The position numbers were made by a program, and so were the translations under genes. The notes under the pieces were generated by a model. The model was not told the origin of the DNA, searched no databases, and saw only the letters and a list, made by a program, of their open reading frames with translations. From Trichobilharzia regenti (lineage: Eukaryota > Platyhelminthes > Trematoda > Strigeidida > Schistosomatidae), in contig OX235263.1 in assembly GCA_944472135.2 (NCBI GenBank), positions 26,527,379 through 26,591,378 on the forward strand: a DNA stretch of 64,000 nucleotides, in the 5' to 3' direction. Positions 31,880 through 43,354 of the stretch are shown piece after piece (the stretch's first letter is position 1; every line of letters begins with the position of its first letter).

Positions 31880-32620
31880 ACCAGAGAAACTCCAAAGCAT
31901 ATATGCGCTACAAATAAGTCCAGGAGAAGAACGTTAAAGCACTTATTGAAAAAGTAGACGTATTTTCTGGTTGTGTCTGCTGTGATTACTCTTACTTTTG
32001 ATTAAAAGTCCGGTGCGTCATAATAAGTCGCTGAAGTATGTCAGCAACAAAGGAAAACTTCACTCAAAGTCTACGCAGACCTTGTATAACTTCTAAAGAG
32101 TATTGTAATACCTTGAACGTTTTAGTACCTGCCCTGATAAAGACGACACCATATATGCTAATCCATTGTACGCTTTGTTTACACATTGGATATTTCCTGT
32201 CTACGAAACAATCAACAATCATGTGTTTATGTCAGCAACCATATGCTGGACGACAGATGTCGATGTTTTGATACATAACGCTAAAATTCATGTCTCAAAA
32301 GTCTATAGAGTATTTTTGCCTACTGACTAGTTAATTTTTGATAAATGTCACTTCAAATTGAGTGATTTACAAAAATTGAAATAAAAACTTTTAGGTTACT
32401 ACAATCCTTAAAAAAATATCAACAACAAAAACAGAATGAAAATTAATGACTTCTTTGATCCTCTTCAGACTTAATGTCTTCACACAACTTATGTTTGAAA
32501 TTGTTATGTAGTTATGTAGAAATTATAACTAGTTTTTATCTTTGCCTTGCGGAAAGTAATCCTATAAACTGATTTATTATAAAAGTTTCAGTTAAAAGAA
32601 TGGCCAAAATGGCAGTATAA
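31880..32620. other. Unassigned intronic stretch
   Basis: The frame 32038-32271 has no domain or splice sites. No repeat is recognised. Confidence 0.45.
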
Positions 32621-32624
32621 AATT

Positions 32625-33060
32625 ATTATTATTATTGTCTCTTTGGGTCCCAGAGGAATATAGGGATTCAGCCGCATGTCTCCAATGAGCCTGGTTTTTC
32701 GCTAACCTTTTTATCTGTCTCCACTTCTGCCTACATGCCTCCATCTACTCTTCACATGACTTCCTTCATGTCACCTCACCCTCGAACTGCTGGCCGACTC
32801 GCCGCTTCCCGTTTGGGTTCCGCGCCAGCAATAAACTAGCGTGTGATGTCACTTGATGGTTTGTTTTCTCAGATTATGGCCGACCCACCTCCATCTATTC
32901 CTTCATGCTGTGTTAGTTTGTTCATTGCCAGATATCCCTGTCGGGGATTTTTTCTGGCCATCTTATCTTGATTATTGAGTGAAGACAGCTGTTGATGAAG
33001 GTCTGTAGTTTGTTCGAAGTGCGCTTCATAAAATAATATCATCCTATTTCACAGGTCCTC
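32625..33060 (-). mobile_element. RTE-clade 3' end fragment, antisense
   Basis: Starts in 'attattattattattg' and the shared block 'ctttgggtcccagaggaatataggg', continues with 'ctccacttctgcctacatgcc' and 'gatgtcacttgatgg', and reaches the 'gaagacagctgttgatgaaggtctg' segment, matching 25735-26190 in order. Confidence 0.65.
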
Positions 33061-33064
33061 ATCA

Positions 33065-34460
33065 TCTGCAAACCACTTAGAATCGCAGTGGCTATAAGAG
33101 AATAGAAATAACATAATTCACTGTCTTAAAGTTAATAGAGAAAATCTTATAAAAAGTTTACGCATCCGAAATGTCATAGACATTACTATTTTTAAATGAA
33201 GTCGCCATCGAAACGACAGGGACGAGTGGGGGAAGACAGAATATAGGAAAAAATCTAATGAACCGTGTTAACTTGTAAATTCACATAAAAACTGGAGATT
33301 GAAAGCACGTTAAGTGAGCTGAAACCACCAATATGGATGACTAATCAGTGCATTCAAAATTTAGTTACTAGGGGAGTGAGGGATTTGTTACACTCTCTTT
33401 CTGCGTATGCGTACGTTTCGTTTGAAATACTTGACTACAACTGCTTCAGCAGTTAATCGTTGTAAATTTGCTATCCTTTGCATATTTCATGTTTAGAGAG
33501 ATTTTGAAATCTAGATGAAATGACCCGTATGAACAAGGTGTTTGGTAATTACCCTTTGTGAATTTCTGCTTCCTTGGGATGTGGTATGAGAATTCGATAG
33601 AAGCCCTCTCTCTTGGATTAGATTTCATTCGGGTAGTAACCACCTTAGACTGGCTTATAGAGCATGCGGTGTTGTCGAGTGTTGCAAGCGTAGCTGGGGG
33701 AAATCACCTTTTCACTGTTCCTTCCATTCTCTGTATATTAGATTTTTCCACTCCTCTTCACCTTCTTTTCTATTTCGAAAGCACAGGAAACTAATGGCAA
33801 CCTAAAGTAAAAATTGCAATGCTTACAACATTAAGGATGCGTTAAATTTATAATATTTTCTCTACTGCCATTTAAACATTGAAGTATGTCATTGTCATTA
33901 TTTATAACCGTTGTAATTTACAGTTGATGAGAACCTGTGAAATGCGATGATGACATTATTTTATACTGCAGATTTGGTCTTTCCTTCTATATCAAAATTT
34001 ATTAAAGTAACCAAGTATATGAAGTATTATAAAAGTCTAACAGTGTGACATCAACTTTATTTTAGGAGAATAATTTGACTTTCACGAAGTCTCATCAATA
34101 TGCATAAAAATACGCCAAAATTTACATCTAAAAACTGAATTGCATACGTCAAATGATATTCGTTCTGACATGATTTCATTTATATCATGTTGTGTAAACT
34201 TCTGAAATGCTTATGCGGATATTTTTGCATTTTTTTCAACTCATTCACTGGATAACGAAGTATACGTTAATTGACACTTTACAGAATGACTTACTATAGA
34301 CGAGGAGTTGTACTCTCCTTGAGATCTTATCGGTTGAATTAACACGTCAAAATTGATCTTAAACAAATAAATTTAGTCTGAAGCCTTACTTTCTCAAATT
34401 TATGATTCATACTTTACAATTTCATCTTTCTAGAGATTTCTTCATCTAATCTAAAAAGAT
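33065..34460. other. Unassigned AT-rich intronic stretch
   Basis: 1.4 kb without a supported gene. Frames at 33446-33794 on both strands overlap each other and lack domain or splice support. Confidence 0.45.
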
Positions 34461-34464
34461 GTGT

Positions 34465-34660
34465 GGATATTAAACCTACAGTTAGAAATGAGATCTCGCC
34501 AACCATACACGTGGTTCGAGGTTCGATCCCCTGCCGACGAACACCTGATATCTATGGTCGGCCTGCAAAATTCGGGCTACCGATATCCATGCTGAAATTT
34601 CATACTTGTACCAAAAATACAGTGTGGAATCAAGCTGTAATCTAAAATAAAAGAAATAAA
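34465..34660 (+). mobile_element. SINE-T head with alternative tail (SINE-T2)
   Basis: B box 'ggttcgatccc' (34517-34527) with 'ctgccgacgaacacctgat', then a tail ('gggctaccgatatccatgctgaaat', 'ccaaaaatacagtgtggaatcaagctgtaat') shared with 42425-42610 but different from the usual SINE-T tail. The A box is degraded here. Confidence 0.7.
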
Positions 34661-34724
34661 AATAAATAAAGAAAGAGGACTCTACCCTACTGATCACGGC
34701 TTCTTAGTAGAACCACTAGACATT

Positions 34725-35010
34725 GCGAACTGGTAGCGTTATGTTGTTTATTGGTAGAAGTTTGAAATCATGAACCATTGGACCGGATCTCAGTGACTTA
34801 ATGGTCTACAAGCTCACCTTGTAACCAGAAGGTCCTGGATTCGAACCAGTGTGGTGGATGTCTACTGCAGAAGAGTCTCAAAAGAATGCAGACAAAGAAG
34901 CAGTTCAGTACTCATTGGTGATTTTTCAAGGATTCTCTAACTGATGTCAGCTGATGACAAAATCCTCCATCCAATCAGACAAAGAAAACTCTTCAAAACC
35001 AACACTTAAA
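34725..35010 (+). mobile_element. SINE-H copy, sense
   Basis: A-box region 'cagtgacttaatggtctacaagctc', B box 'ggattcgaacc', hammerhead remnant near 34862 with core CAGAAGA (U4 changed to A) and disrupted stem II, family 3' segment and 'caatcagacaaagaaaactc' tail. Confidence 0.75.
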
Positions 35011-35014
35011 ATTG

Positions 35015-35635
35015 ATTGATTTGTCACAGGAGTTAACAGCTGGCCTAGCTTTAAGTGGGTCAGTTAGTACACACAAGACTTTATTAGAATATTCTATCTT
35101 TAATTCATAAAAATCATTACATGTAATTTCATTTCTCATCTATGTGTGACGGCAAAAGTGTATTTTGTAAAACATAGATTGAAATAATTTCGATAATACT
35201 GTTCTTGTCTGATCGATAACATTTCTGAAAAATGTAGTAGTGTGAGATCTTTCCACTCATGTTACGGTAAGGTGAGAAAAGTTGTAAAAAAAAATAAGGG
35301 ACACTTCAATTTTAAAACATAAGAGAACAAAGAAAAGGGTATTTTATTTGTCATATTATCACGTTGAAATTTCTCTCTACTCTAGTCAGATATTCACAGT
35401 TTCATTCCTTCACTTTTATCTCTTGTGTACAATGAAATATTTGAACTTATCTGTAAATGGTGTCTCCAATGTTTGAGTGAATAGCATAGATCGCTGAATA
35501 TCGTTCTTCTCCGCTTTTTTGTTTATGAGTAGGAGAAATAATTTGCACATAAGGTAGAATAAAACTGGACAGTATGTTTAGGCGAAACATTTTATGCCCC
35601 CATATCTAAGGCTTATTTCATATACAAATTTATGA
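35015..35635. other. Unassigned AT-rich intronic stretch
   Basis: No gene or clear repeat. Confidence 0.5.
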
Positions 35636-35639
35636 GGCT

Positions 35640-36340
35640 TATTGTTATTATTGCTAGTCAATCGGGTTTTGAGTGGAATATAGCACTTCACTAAGGTATC
35701 TTTTTTTCAATCTGTCGTCTTCACTCTTGTGATGTCACTCGATGGTATCCCTGCAGTGTGTGCCTAAACAATTTTTAATAATTTTATAATTCATCCACTT
35801 CAACTTTACCCCTTATAACATTTTAATTATCGTTATTCTTATCACTTATGTATGTATATTGACTGAACAATTATTTTTTTGGTGCCACTTAATAACTTTT
35901 TCTGCAATATAAATACTACTGTACAGCTTGAAAATGAAATCGTTGAAAAGAAATTTTTTCCGCTGAACAAAACACTGTGTTTTTACTTATGAATAAATGG
36001 GCATTTTTCGTGATTCTACATATTTGTTGCGTTCTTTCTCGTCAGCTATCTGATCTTTAGTACTGAGCCGTCGATTCGGGGGGGGGAGCTGTTGGTGAAT
36101 GTCTACGGCAGGCTTTTTCAAATGCTTTTGGTGATGTGTAAGCCAATTCTGCATCCAAAAAGAAGCAGTGACTTGGCATTAGCGTTGAAAATGTAGATCT
36201 CGTTTCTTTTGCCGAGTCGTATCGATCTGCACTCTGATTTCAGAAAAAAACAGACATCTTCCTAGCTACCAAACTTCTCTGCTTAACAGTCCCATCTGTG
36301 CTGCCGACAGTTGAGACGAGCTTTGAATTTGGGTGCTACA
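35640..36340 (-). mobile_element. RTE-clade 3' part (relic), antisense
   Basis: The 3' end at 35640 ('attgctagtcaatcgggttttgagtggaatat') and the block 'gtgatgtcactcgatggtatcc' (35729) match RTE 3' sequence. Then 36030-36340 carries 'agctgttggtgaatgtctacggcaggc' and 'ccgagtcgtatcgatctgc', corresponding to the antisense C-terminal coding region. About 250 bases of AT-rich sequence (35770-36020) interrupt it. A G8 run is at 36079. Confidence 0.55.
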
Positions 36341-36344
36341 TGGT

Positions 36345-36860
36345 CTTCTGTTTATAATATCGATTTCTAATTGGAAGTCCTTAGAATTAAACTCTTAAAT
36401 ACCGCTGAATAAAACATCACTTAATTTAAGTTTTTAGCTGGGAATTTTAATATTAAATAAGGTCTCATCATCGTAGGTAGTTTAAGTAGCATATGATGGA
36501 TATTTTAAGATCAGTCATATTCTCCACTGCCCTATGAATTTCAGTTGAGGTTTACTTATTTAACGGAACTTCATGGAATTTAAGGCAGTTCAATGAGGAA
36601 GATTCACACTGAACCTTCACAACTTGTACTAAAAATATCATCAACCAGGTCATTTTACTAACATGAGATGAGTAAACCTTGAGTAAAGAAAGTCTGAAAT
36701 TTGGATTTTCAAACAATAATTAGTAAGACGTAACATTTAGTATGCCAGATTTTGTCTTTTTTGTTCATCTTGTCCCTTGATCAACCGTACGCTGTCGGTT
36801 AAGATTGTGCAGACCACAAAGGGATTATAAAACGGTTCGTGGAGATTTTGAATTCATTTA
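36345..36860. other. Unassigned intronic stretch
   Basis: No gene or clear repeat. Confidence 0.45.
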
Positions 36861-36864
36861 AATT

Positions 36865-37200
36865 AGTAGGTTTTCGTCATGAACACCAGCATCAACTAGA
36901 CAGATTACTGAAGAGCAGGAAGCACTGGGCAGCTGTGTCGTCCTATTCTGGTCCTCTTCTACATTGCCCACTCACAACGCTACCACGGATAGAAGCCAGA
37001 AACTTCAATTTATGAGATCAGGCTGTCTGGAATCCAGTTACCTGTGGGCTTCAACTTAATCGATTCGTCATATAGCACCACCTTGGCACTGCCTTCGACG
37101 AGCATTCAGTTCACCTTGACATGAGGCATCCTAGAGGTCACGACTTCCCACTGTAGCTTCAGGAATTTCATCAACTGGCTATTGCTATTCAGATTATAAG
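36865..37200 (-). mobile_element. SINE-H copy, decayed, just upstream of exon 2
   Basis: Order retained: 'catgaacaccagcatcaactagac' 3' segment, 'agctgtgtcgtcctattctgg' (GAAA changed to GACA), B-box remnant, 'cgattcgtcatatagcaccacc' distal block, 'tagaggtcacgacttcccactgtagc'. The core reads TAGAAGA. It ends about 125 bases before exon 2. Confidence 0.6.
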
Positions 37201-37324
37201 ATTTAATGGTGTGTACTATTGAAGAGTCTGTTAGTTGTTCAAAACTTATTCTATTTATTTAGATATTCAGCGCTTCGGCTTAATGAATCTCTTTTTTTGT
37301 ATTTCTGTTTACTTCACTGTATAG

Positions 37325-37630
37325 CTAAAAGCAACTGATAAGGATGTTAATTCTACAATTACTTATACTATGGAAAATGGTGTTGATTTAAATGCTACAA
37401 TGAAATTTTTAATTGAATCAAATGGTAAAGTCATAGTACAAGAACAATTGGATTATGAAGAGTGTAATTCATACAGTTTTACAGTACGTGCAAGTGATGG
37501 AGAGTTTTTTGCTTTAGCAAAACTTATTGTCATTATTGTGGATGTGAATGATGAACCTCCAGAGTATGTGTTAAATCCTAACCCTCTGGTTATTATGGAG
37601 AATAAACCTGCAAGAACATTGATTGGACAT
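37325..37630 (+). CDS. Protocadherin-like protein, coding exon 2 (cadherin repeat 3)
   Basis: 102 codons between 'tatag|' and '|gtgagt', entering and leaving in phase 0 and joining exon 1 in frame (residues 341-442 of the assembled product). It begins with the cadherin 'LKATDKD' strand (the AxDxD calcium ligand motif), has LDYE at 382-385, the 'VRASDGE' strand, and closes the repeat with DVNDEPP at 413-419. It then starts the next repeat ('IMENKPARTLIGH'). This is the extracellular adhesive part of the same receptor as 20649-21668. The exon covers one repeat length, with its borders shifted into the second strand of the repeat. Confidence 0.93.
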
Positions 37631-37739
37631 GTGAGTTGTTTGTTATTATTTAGATTTTTTCGGAAGGTGAATAAAACTCAATTCAATTCAGTTTCAGAAC
37701 AAACTTCGTTTAAAAAATTATTTTAAACTTAGTTTTTTA

Positions 37740-37985
37740 CCAATGCTTGCTGGTCTTCTTCTTTCCTTCACGTTCCCCAGTGGAATATGGGGCTTCAAGC
37801 TAGAGGCTTGAAGTTTCTGTAGCTGTGGTAATTTTTACAAGATGGGGTTGCTAGCCTCATGCCCAACCTTTCCTCTTTACCACCATTATTTCTGGCTTAG
37901 CGAGGTAAAGGAGTGCGTCCGTGGTCGGGGATCGAACCCCGGACCATGTGCATGGTCGGCAAGCGTCCTAACCGATATTAAAATT
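37740..37985 (-). mobile_element. SINE-T copy with good B box
   Basis: Minus strand: head near 37960-37900 with B box GGTTCGATCCC (reverse of 'gggatcgaacc', 37928-37938), 'tgcacatggtccgggg', and the tail back to 'ccccagtggaatatggggc' at 37777. The A box is partly outside the match because the copy is joined to the CR1 relic at about 37986. Confidence 0.75.
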
Positions 37986-39110
37986 GTTCCCGTGCCGAAA
38001 TCATTGAGTGGACCAAGTGCTATTATCTCCCAGTGTACTTTAGATGCCACTATCATCCTACATTATAATAATGTCCCCAGTTCAGATACAAGTGTTGTGG
38101 CTTCCCTAACTACTTATCTACCTTCGACTCTATACCCAGGCCTCTTTCGTTGAACAAGCTTGCTGTGATACATGCAGGGTGTTGAACTTACAAGTGGTTT
38201 TAGTGTTATTTTTCGGACAGAAATTAGTACACTGTATGCAGTGGATGGTCTTCCACTGTTTAAAATAATCTACCCGGTGATCCTCCTCCTATGTTTGCCT
38301 TTTTCTTGCATAGCTTACTTGCCTAATTCTGATGAAGCCTATTCGGTCACATATAACGATGATCTGACAGTTATTCCCGATCAGAGTGTTTCGAAATGAC
38401 TAACTGTTTTAGCAAAAATAAGTCAGTGGTCCTTGTTGAATAGTCTAAAACTCTATCCCTCCAAACATCTGATTGTTTATTTCACCTTTAATCACAGACA
38501 TGATTTATGTGAACTGGATTTTTTCCATGAGATTCTCGTATCAAAGATGACACTGAAATTGAAAATAAGTCGAATGTTAAGTACCTTGGATTGTTTATTT
38601 CCCCTGATCTCTCCTTGTCTTCCCACATCAAGTTGATTTCTAAAAAGATAATTCGTCTTTTACAGTTATTTTCAAATTCATGTATTCTGCTTATTTTTTA
38701 ATTGCTTCCTTTCAATCTTTTCTGGGGTACATAAGGGAGACTTTGTTACCTAGTGAAGGGCAGTGTAAGCTGTTTGTAGGGCGAGTGTGGTGTCGGTAAA
38801 GCAAAACTCCTTCAAACTGTTGTTTGGAGGTAATTGGACTCATACAAGATATCGGCGGATATCACTTTGTCGGACACCGAGTATCTTCTTTATACACAAC
38901 TCTTCTCTTGCTTGTATGCCATCATAAAAGACTTCATGCTCGAAAGACTTAGTATAAAAAAGTCTATGACATCTAACTCGGTACATATTTTGTGTGATGT
39001 AAAAGTGGTTAGGTATGAAACTTCTAACTTACTCCGAGACAGCAAATACACTGCCCTTGTTTATTCTTCGTGTCATTAATACACTGTTGTAACCATTTCT
39101 ATGGAGTCTT
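37986..39110 (+). pseudogene. CR1-clade non-LTR retrotransposon relic (reverse transcriptase and 3' end)
   Basis: It follows the same order as 62450-63930: a 'tttagatgccactatcatcctacat' segment (about 38040), the polymerase active-site region near 38345-38375, where the YADD box has decayed to YNDD, the 'KYLGLF' type block near 38580-38600, and a 3' part with a 'LLYTQLFSCL' segment (38890-38920). Several stops and shifts. SR1-like CR1 elements encode endonuclease and reverse transcriptase; this copy is 5'-truncated and dead. It is sense with respect to the cadherin gene. Confidence 0.8.
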
Positions 39111-39114
39111 AATT

Positions 39115-39960
39115 TTAATTTTACATTCATAATAATTAGTATTAGAAGACGAAAAACTTGACAAAGGAATGTTTGCTTGCATTTGGGTATCTCTATATAG
39201 CGAAATTATGTACACCTTATTTTCAGGTCACCATTTGGGCAGATCTTCCGTGTTATGTTACTTCTGGCCTTCTTTCATGTTGTGTTTCTTTGTGTTCTTC
39301 TCACGTCTTGCCTGTATTTCCGCAACTCTCTACCATTTGCTTTCTCTGATATCGAATATATATTCCTGCTATTTGATGTTTCTATGCTGATGAATGCCTC
39401 TTTTTATAGTACTGCCAAATCTTAGAACTCGCCACACTCTTCCCTCTGTCAAATTGTTTTGAATGGAGTTGCTCCCTCCTTCTTGGTTCTACCCGTTCAT
39501 GTTGTACCTTTATCCCGGCTTCCTTGTCTCTTTGAATCCATTTCTGCAGCTGGTTATTGTTTACTCGTTTCTGTTTATTTCCTCTTTTGATGGTATAAAC
39601 GGGACGCCAATAGCTGCGACTCCGATTCTTTATCCAGTGTGCAGAGTAAACGACGAGTGGAATGAACATTAAAGAGTCTCCGTCTGGTCTCAGTTTCATG
39701 ATAAGGAACTGTTGCATCGTTAGTTTTCTCTCTGTTGGGCTGTGAAACTATACAATCAGTCATCCAACCAATACCTCCGCAATTTCAGTCCCACCTAACC
39801 GCTTTACACTGTCATACTCCGCCTTCGCTCGACCTATCAAAGGCGTCCTCAGTGTGACCACCTTTGCCGTTGAAGCCATGACCCCCAACAATTCAGCGAT
39901 GACCTCATAGTCCCGCATGTCTCGTTCTTCGAAAGCAGTAGGTAGGCCATGGGATATTCA
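39115..39960. other. Unidentified stretch with overlapping open frames
   Basis: Two overlapping minus-strand frames (39382-39717 and 39575-39763) give Arg/Lys/Gln-rich peptides with no domain I know. Overlap in two frames argues against a host exon and for old mobile-element sequence. CG-containing sequence near 39780-39920 is less AT-rich than its surroundings. Confidence 0.3.
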
Positions 39961-39964
39961 CTGT

Positions 39965-40365
39965 TTGGAAGCAGCAACAACAACTGTAAATTTACGACTT
40001 GTTCTTGAATGTTCTTCAGAGTCAGTCGCTAGTTTTACAAAGATTTGATTGATTTCAAGCACTACGTTTCAATAAGAAACTGAAATTGTTTATTTTACTA
40101 TTACAAAGCCTATAGGCAGTTCTATTCTTACTCACGGACTGAGTGAAATTCAACGCAGAACTTAACGCAGAAGTGCAGCATTCCAAGTTACCATATTCCA
40201 TGTAGCACACAAAAGTAGACGAAAAAGAGTAAAAAAAGACTGAAAAGCACTTCAACGGACAAAATGTGAGAGTGAGACATGGATAAACATTCGAGTTTAA
40301 TGGATCTATGAAATCACAAGAAAAGGAATGCATCTCAGTCATGTGAAATGATTTTTAGTAGTACC
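39965..40365. other. Unassigned intronic stretch
   Basis: No gene or clear repeat; the minus-strand frame 40055-40342 has no support. Confidence 0.4.
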
Positions 40366-40369
40366 GCCA

Positions 40370-40690
40370 TAAGTCCCTAGCATCTTCTTGGATCTTCGTA
40401 TACGAAATAACCCAACCAGGCACTCTTCACCTATCTATATAGTTAACTGAAACTAATTGTCAACGATTCTACGGACTGGTTCTTAGTTTTGGTTTGACCA
40501 TCTTTAGCTATTTTCCGACCTAATCTAATGTGGAGAAAGTCAATGGCTCAGCGTGCTCAACATGTATCCTAGCCATCTCAGTCAATGTAACTTCAGAACC
40601 TCATTGAATGACTTACCCTCTTCAACCTTACACTTAACACCTAACCTCAGTAACCTCAATATTACCCACTGTATTTTACTACTTGACACT
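40370..40690 (-). mobile_element. SR2-like RTE C-terminal relic, strongly decayed
   Basis: Shared phrases with 42830-43110 ('catgtatcctagccat', 'gtcaatgtaacttcagaacctcattgaatgactta') place it in the antisense C-terminal region of the same RTE family as 55338-56019. No frame remains. Confidence 0.5.
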
Positions 40691-40941
40691 TCTGTTATAG
40701 GGATATTTTAATACCAGTGTGAAAATTAGCAATACCTTCGTGAATTAATACTACTTATAAGCATACATTGCAAGAAATCTTTTTGTTTTCCTTTCTTATC
40801 CCATCTTTCTTTATTTAACTTGATGCCTTTTAGCCAAACAAGGAAATAGTTCTTTCTAGTCAGCCAAAATTACTCATTATTTATGAAGAGATAGTAACGA
40901 CCACCCAGATTAAAGAAACCGTTTTATTTTTAAGAAATACA

Positions 40942-40996
<55 letters not shown>

Positions 40997-41330
40997 TAAC
41001 TTTGATATATTTATTGAGTAACTATGGTAACGTCATTGGATACATTCGTTCCCTAAAGCATTTATGAATACTATGCGTTGAGGCGTCAGTGTTACACTAA
41101 AAGAATAGAGGATGTATTTGTGTGTGACAACCAAGAATTATGACAAGATAAATTAATTTGATTTTGTCTAAAACTTTAGGCAAAATTTAGTTTCCTGTTT
41201 TTTTTGGGGTTTTAAAAAGAACAGTTTCTTGTGTCCTTCCTCTTGATATATTTCTCCGTGAAATCTATTCACTTAAACGTTCATTGTGAGTGTTTCCTGA
41301 TATAGAAATCTAGAATCTATGACAAATGAA
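40691..41330. other. Unassigned AT-rich stretch containing a (TA)n tract
   Basis: A perfect (TA)n run of about 45 bases lies at 40947-40991. No gene. Confidence 0.5.
40947..40991. repeat. (TA)n microsatellite
   Basis: Uninterrupted alternating TA over 45 bases, able to extrude a cruciform and likely to vary in length between individuals. Confidence 0.95.
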
Positions 41331-41334
41331 ATCC

Positions 41335-41790
41335 TCCATCCATTCAAATGAAATCCCACCAAAGCCAATACTTGAAAGTTAATCGGATGCCCGATAGCAA
41401 CCGGCCATATTCCGGCAGTTAACCTGAGGTTCAGGTGGAAGGCGGCGACCAGTAGGGTACAGCAGGATGAAGACACGGCAGTAACTCATGAAAGAAGACA
41501 TTGCAAAGTGGTAACACTATGTCATGAATTGGTAAAAGTTAGAAATCATGGGCTGGCAGCTGAATCAGGTTCCAGTGGCTGTATGGTGTACGAGTTCTCC
41601 TTGTAACTGGAAGTTACTGGGTTCTAGCTTTGGTGGTAGATGCGTGCTAGTGAAGTGTCCGAAACTGGTAAGAAACAGCAATCCAGTACTCCCGGGCGGT
41701 TTCTCAATGGTGATGAAAACCTCCAGCCGATCAAACAAACAAATCTCTACAAAACTGCGACTTGGAAATCAAAGTAATAGAATTCGTAAT
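41335..41790 (+). mobile_element. SINE-H copy, sense, with upstream tail of a neighbouring unit
   Basis: 41335-41460 holds a unit tail and distal block ('ccaaagccaatacttgaaagtt', 'cctgaggttcaggtggaaggcg'). 41515-41790 holds the head ('atgtcatgaattggtaaaagttag', A-box region 'agtggctgtatggtgtac'), hammerhead remnant near 41650 with core AGTGAAG and GAAA present, and the 3' segment. Confidence 0.7.
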
Positions 41791-41859
41791 TTAGACCGAC
41801 TTGGTTCTTTATGATCTTTTGTAACTATCAGTGAGATTACTCATGAGTCTTCGTTTCCT

Positions 41860-42060
41860 CCTCAGATAGTCTCGTCCATTTCCACGGTGGACAATCAGCT
41901 CGTAATCTGCTAATCTGGTTTCACCTGTCATCCTGGACTGAGACGTCGTTTAACTTCATTCTGAGGATATTTCCAAACCAGTTCCTTCTGCATATTCATC
42001 AAGCAGTCGGTGATTAGTTGGTTCGTTGTCAAAGTTTCTTTTTGTCAATCCCTTACTGAT
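41860..42060 (-). mobile_element. RTE-clade 3' end fragment, antisense
   Basis: Blocks 'ggacaatcagctcgtaatctgc', 'actgagacgtcgtttaacttc' and 'gcatattcatcaagcagtcggtgattagttgg' follow the 5130-5230 and 25990-26060 regions of the RTE relics. Confidence 0.5.
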
Positions 42061-42094
42061 ACACAAACTAATCTGAAACCTGATTCGTCGTTTA

Positions 42095-42310
42095 ACGCCA
42101 GTAAACTCGCAAACCATCCACGTCGCTGTGGTTCAGCTCCTGGCTGACGCACTACTAAAAATTCCCCAGTTTCCTGGCTGATAGTGAGTTTGGAAAAGAG
42201 GTAAGGTTGTGTATGAGGCTAGCGACTCTAACCACTGGAAAGGATGTTACTGCTAGTGGTACTTCAAAGCTCAAGGCTTGAGGCCCTATATTCCATTTGG
42301 AGTTAAGAGG
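42095..42310 (+). mobile_element. SINE-T copy
   Basis: 'gcaaaccatccacgtcgctgtggttcagctcctggctgacgcac' (B-box remnant), then the standard tail 'ggaaaagaggtaaggttgtgtatgaggctagc' to 'aggccctatattccatttggagtt'. The A-box half is missing or decayed. Confidence 0.65.
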
Positions 42311-42424
42311 AATGAAAAACACCTAGAAAAACTTATGCTTTGACTGACTGACCGACTTGATTTAGTATAGAACTTTTCACAAATGTTCAGCAGTTCCAGG
42401 AATCATATTCTCTGTAGTACATAA

Positions 42425-42610
42425 AGCCTGAGTCGGTGGCACAGTGGTTAGGACTCTCGCCTACCATGCACATGGTCCGCGGTTCGAGTCCACGCCGACG
42501 CACACCTGATAATTTGGGCTACCGATATCCATGCTGAAAATTCCACAAATGTACCAAAAATACAGTGTGGAATTAAGCTGTAGTAAAAAAAGTGAAAAAA
42601 GAAGAGAATA
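42425..42610 (+). mobile_element. SINE-T2 copy with near-complete tRNA-like head
   Basis: 42430-42501 has tRNA-like architecture: outer 7-base stem GAGTCGG/CCGACGC with six pairs, A box TGGCACAGTGG (42437-42447) and B box GGTTCGAGTCC (42481-42491). It is followed by the T2 tail ('gggctaccgatatccatgctgaa', 'aaatacagtgtggaattaagctg') and an A-rich end. It is a SINE head rather than a working tRNA gene: the T stem has a mismatch and the anticodon arm is poor. Confidence 0.82.
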
Positions 42611-42619
42611 GAGAAAGAC

Positions 42620-42825
42620 TCAAACAGAGATTATAAGCAAATATTTAAGTGAAAAAATAGTAATATGGAAGAACACAAAAAACTTTATTGGATATTGTAA
42701 ATCACCAAGAGTGAATACATCTGCGCCATCACTGAGAACGGTTTTGAGCAATATCACTGATTGCTGCAATCTTTGATTTTCACCATCCTGAGGACCTCAA
42801 CCAGAAAGTTAACACCTCCCTACGT
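42620..42825. other. Unassigned intronic stretch
   Basis: No gene or clear repeat. Confidence 0.4.
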
Positions 42826-42829
42826 TGTC

Positions 42830-43110
42830 TAAACTAACTGTTATGGATTTCATTGACTGACGAAGGCGTGTTTTGGTTTGATCTCCACTGGCTTTTTTCT
42901 TTTTCAACCTGATCGATACTATGTCAGCTAACAGTGGCTGTCGAGGAAGGCGATGACTAGGTGTGTATGTGTAACACATGTCCTAACCATGTAACCCAAT
43001 CGATGTAACTTCACAACCTTGTCGATTGATTTCCTCTCCTTATTTAGCACTTGACCGATATCTAACCTTTATCCTCTTTGTGCTTACTTTCAGTTCGGTG
43101 TTTGCTACTT
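42830..43110 (-). mobile_element. SR2-like RTE C-terminal relic
   Basis: The reverse complement aligns with 55730-55885: 'aagttacatcgattggg', 'atggttaggacatgtgttac', 'agtcatcgccttcctcgac' and 'cagtcaatgaaatcc' occur in the same order. No intact frame. Confidence 0.7.
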
Positions 43111-43354
43111 CTTCTTCATCTTCGAATTTGTTAGTTTATCACTGTAGATCTCAATCGCTACAGAAAATTCAAACTGCAGTATTATTACTTTTTCAAAAAT
43201 CAACAAAGTCATGTACAGTAATTAATAAATGAGTTTCGTTCAAGAATTTTTTTTATGAATATGAGAAGAGAAAGAACAAACGCTGGTGTAGAATAGTATG
43301 GATTCATTTCAAGTTTCGTTGGTTCTCATCAGCTGCATACAACCCCCTTCTTTT

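Larger units (their letters stand above)
21669..37324 (+). other. Cadherin intron 1 (15,656 bases)
   Basis: Bounded by 'gtaagt' at 21669 and 'tatag' ending at 37324. It is packed with SINE-H and SINE-T copies, antisense RTE 3' ends, a hairpin element and a fold-back element, each listed separately. No convincing cadherin-like exon was found inside it, and the flanking exons join in frame without one. Confidence 0.85.

Noticed and set aside
39382..39763. Minus-strand basic protein frames in cadherin intron 2
   Set aside because: Two frames overlap over the same bases, no known domain; possibly mobile-element debris.
42430..42501. Functional tRNA gene
   Set aside because: A and B boxes and an acceptor-like stem are present, but the anticodon arm is poor and the segment is the head of a dispersed SINE.
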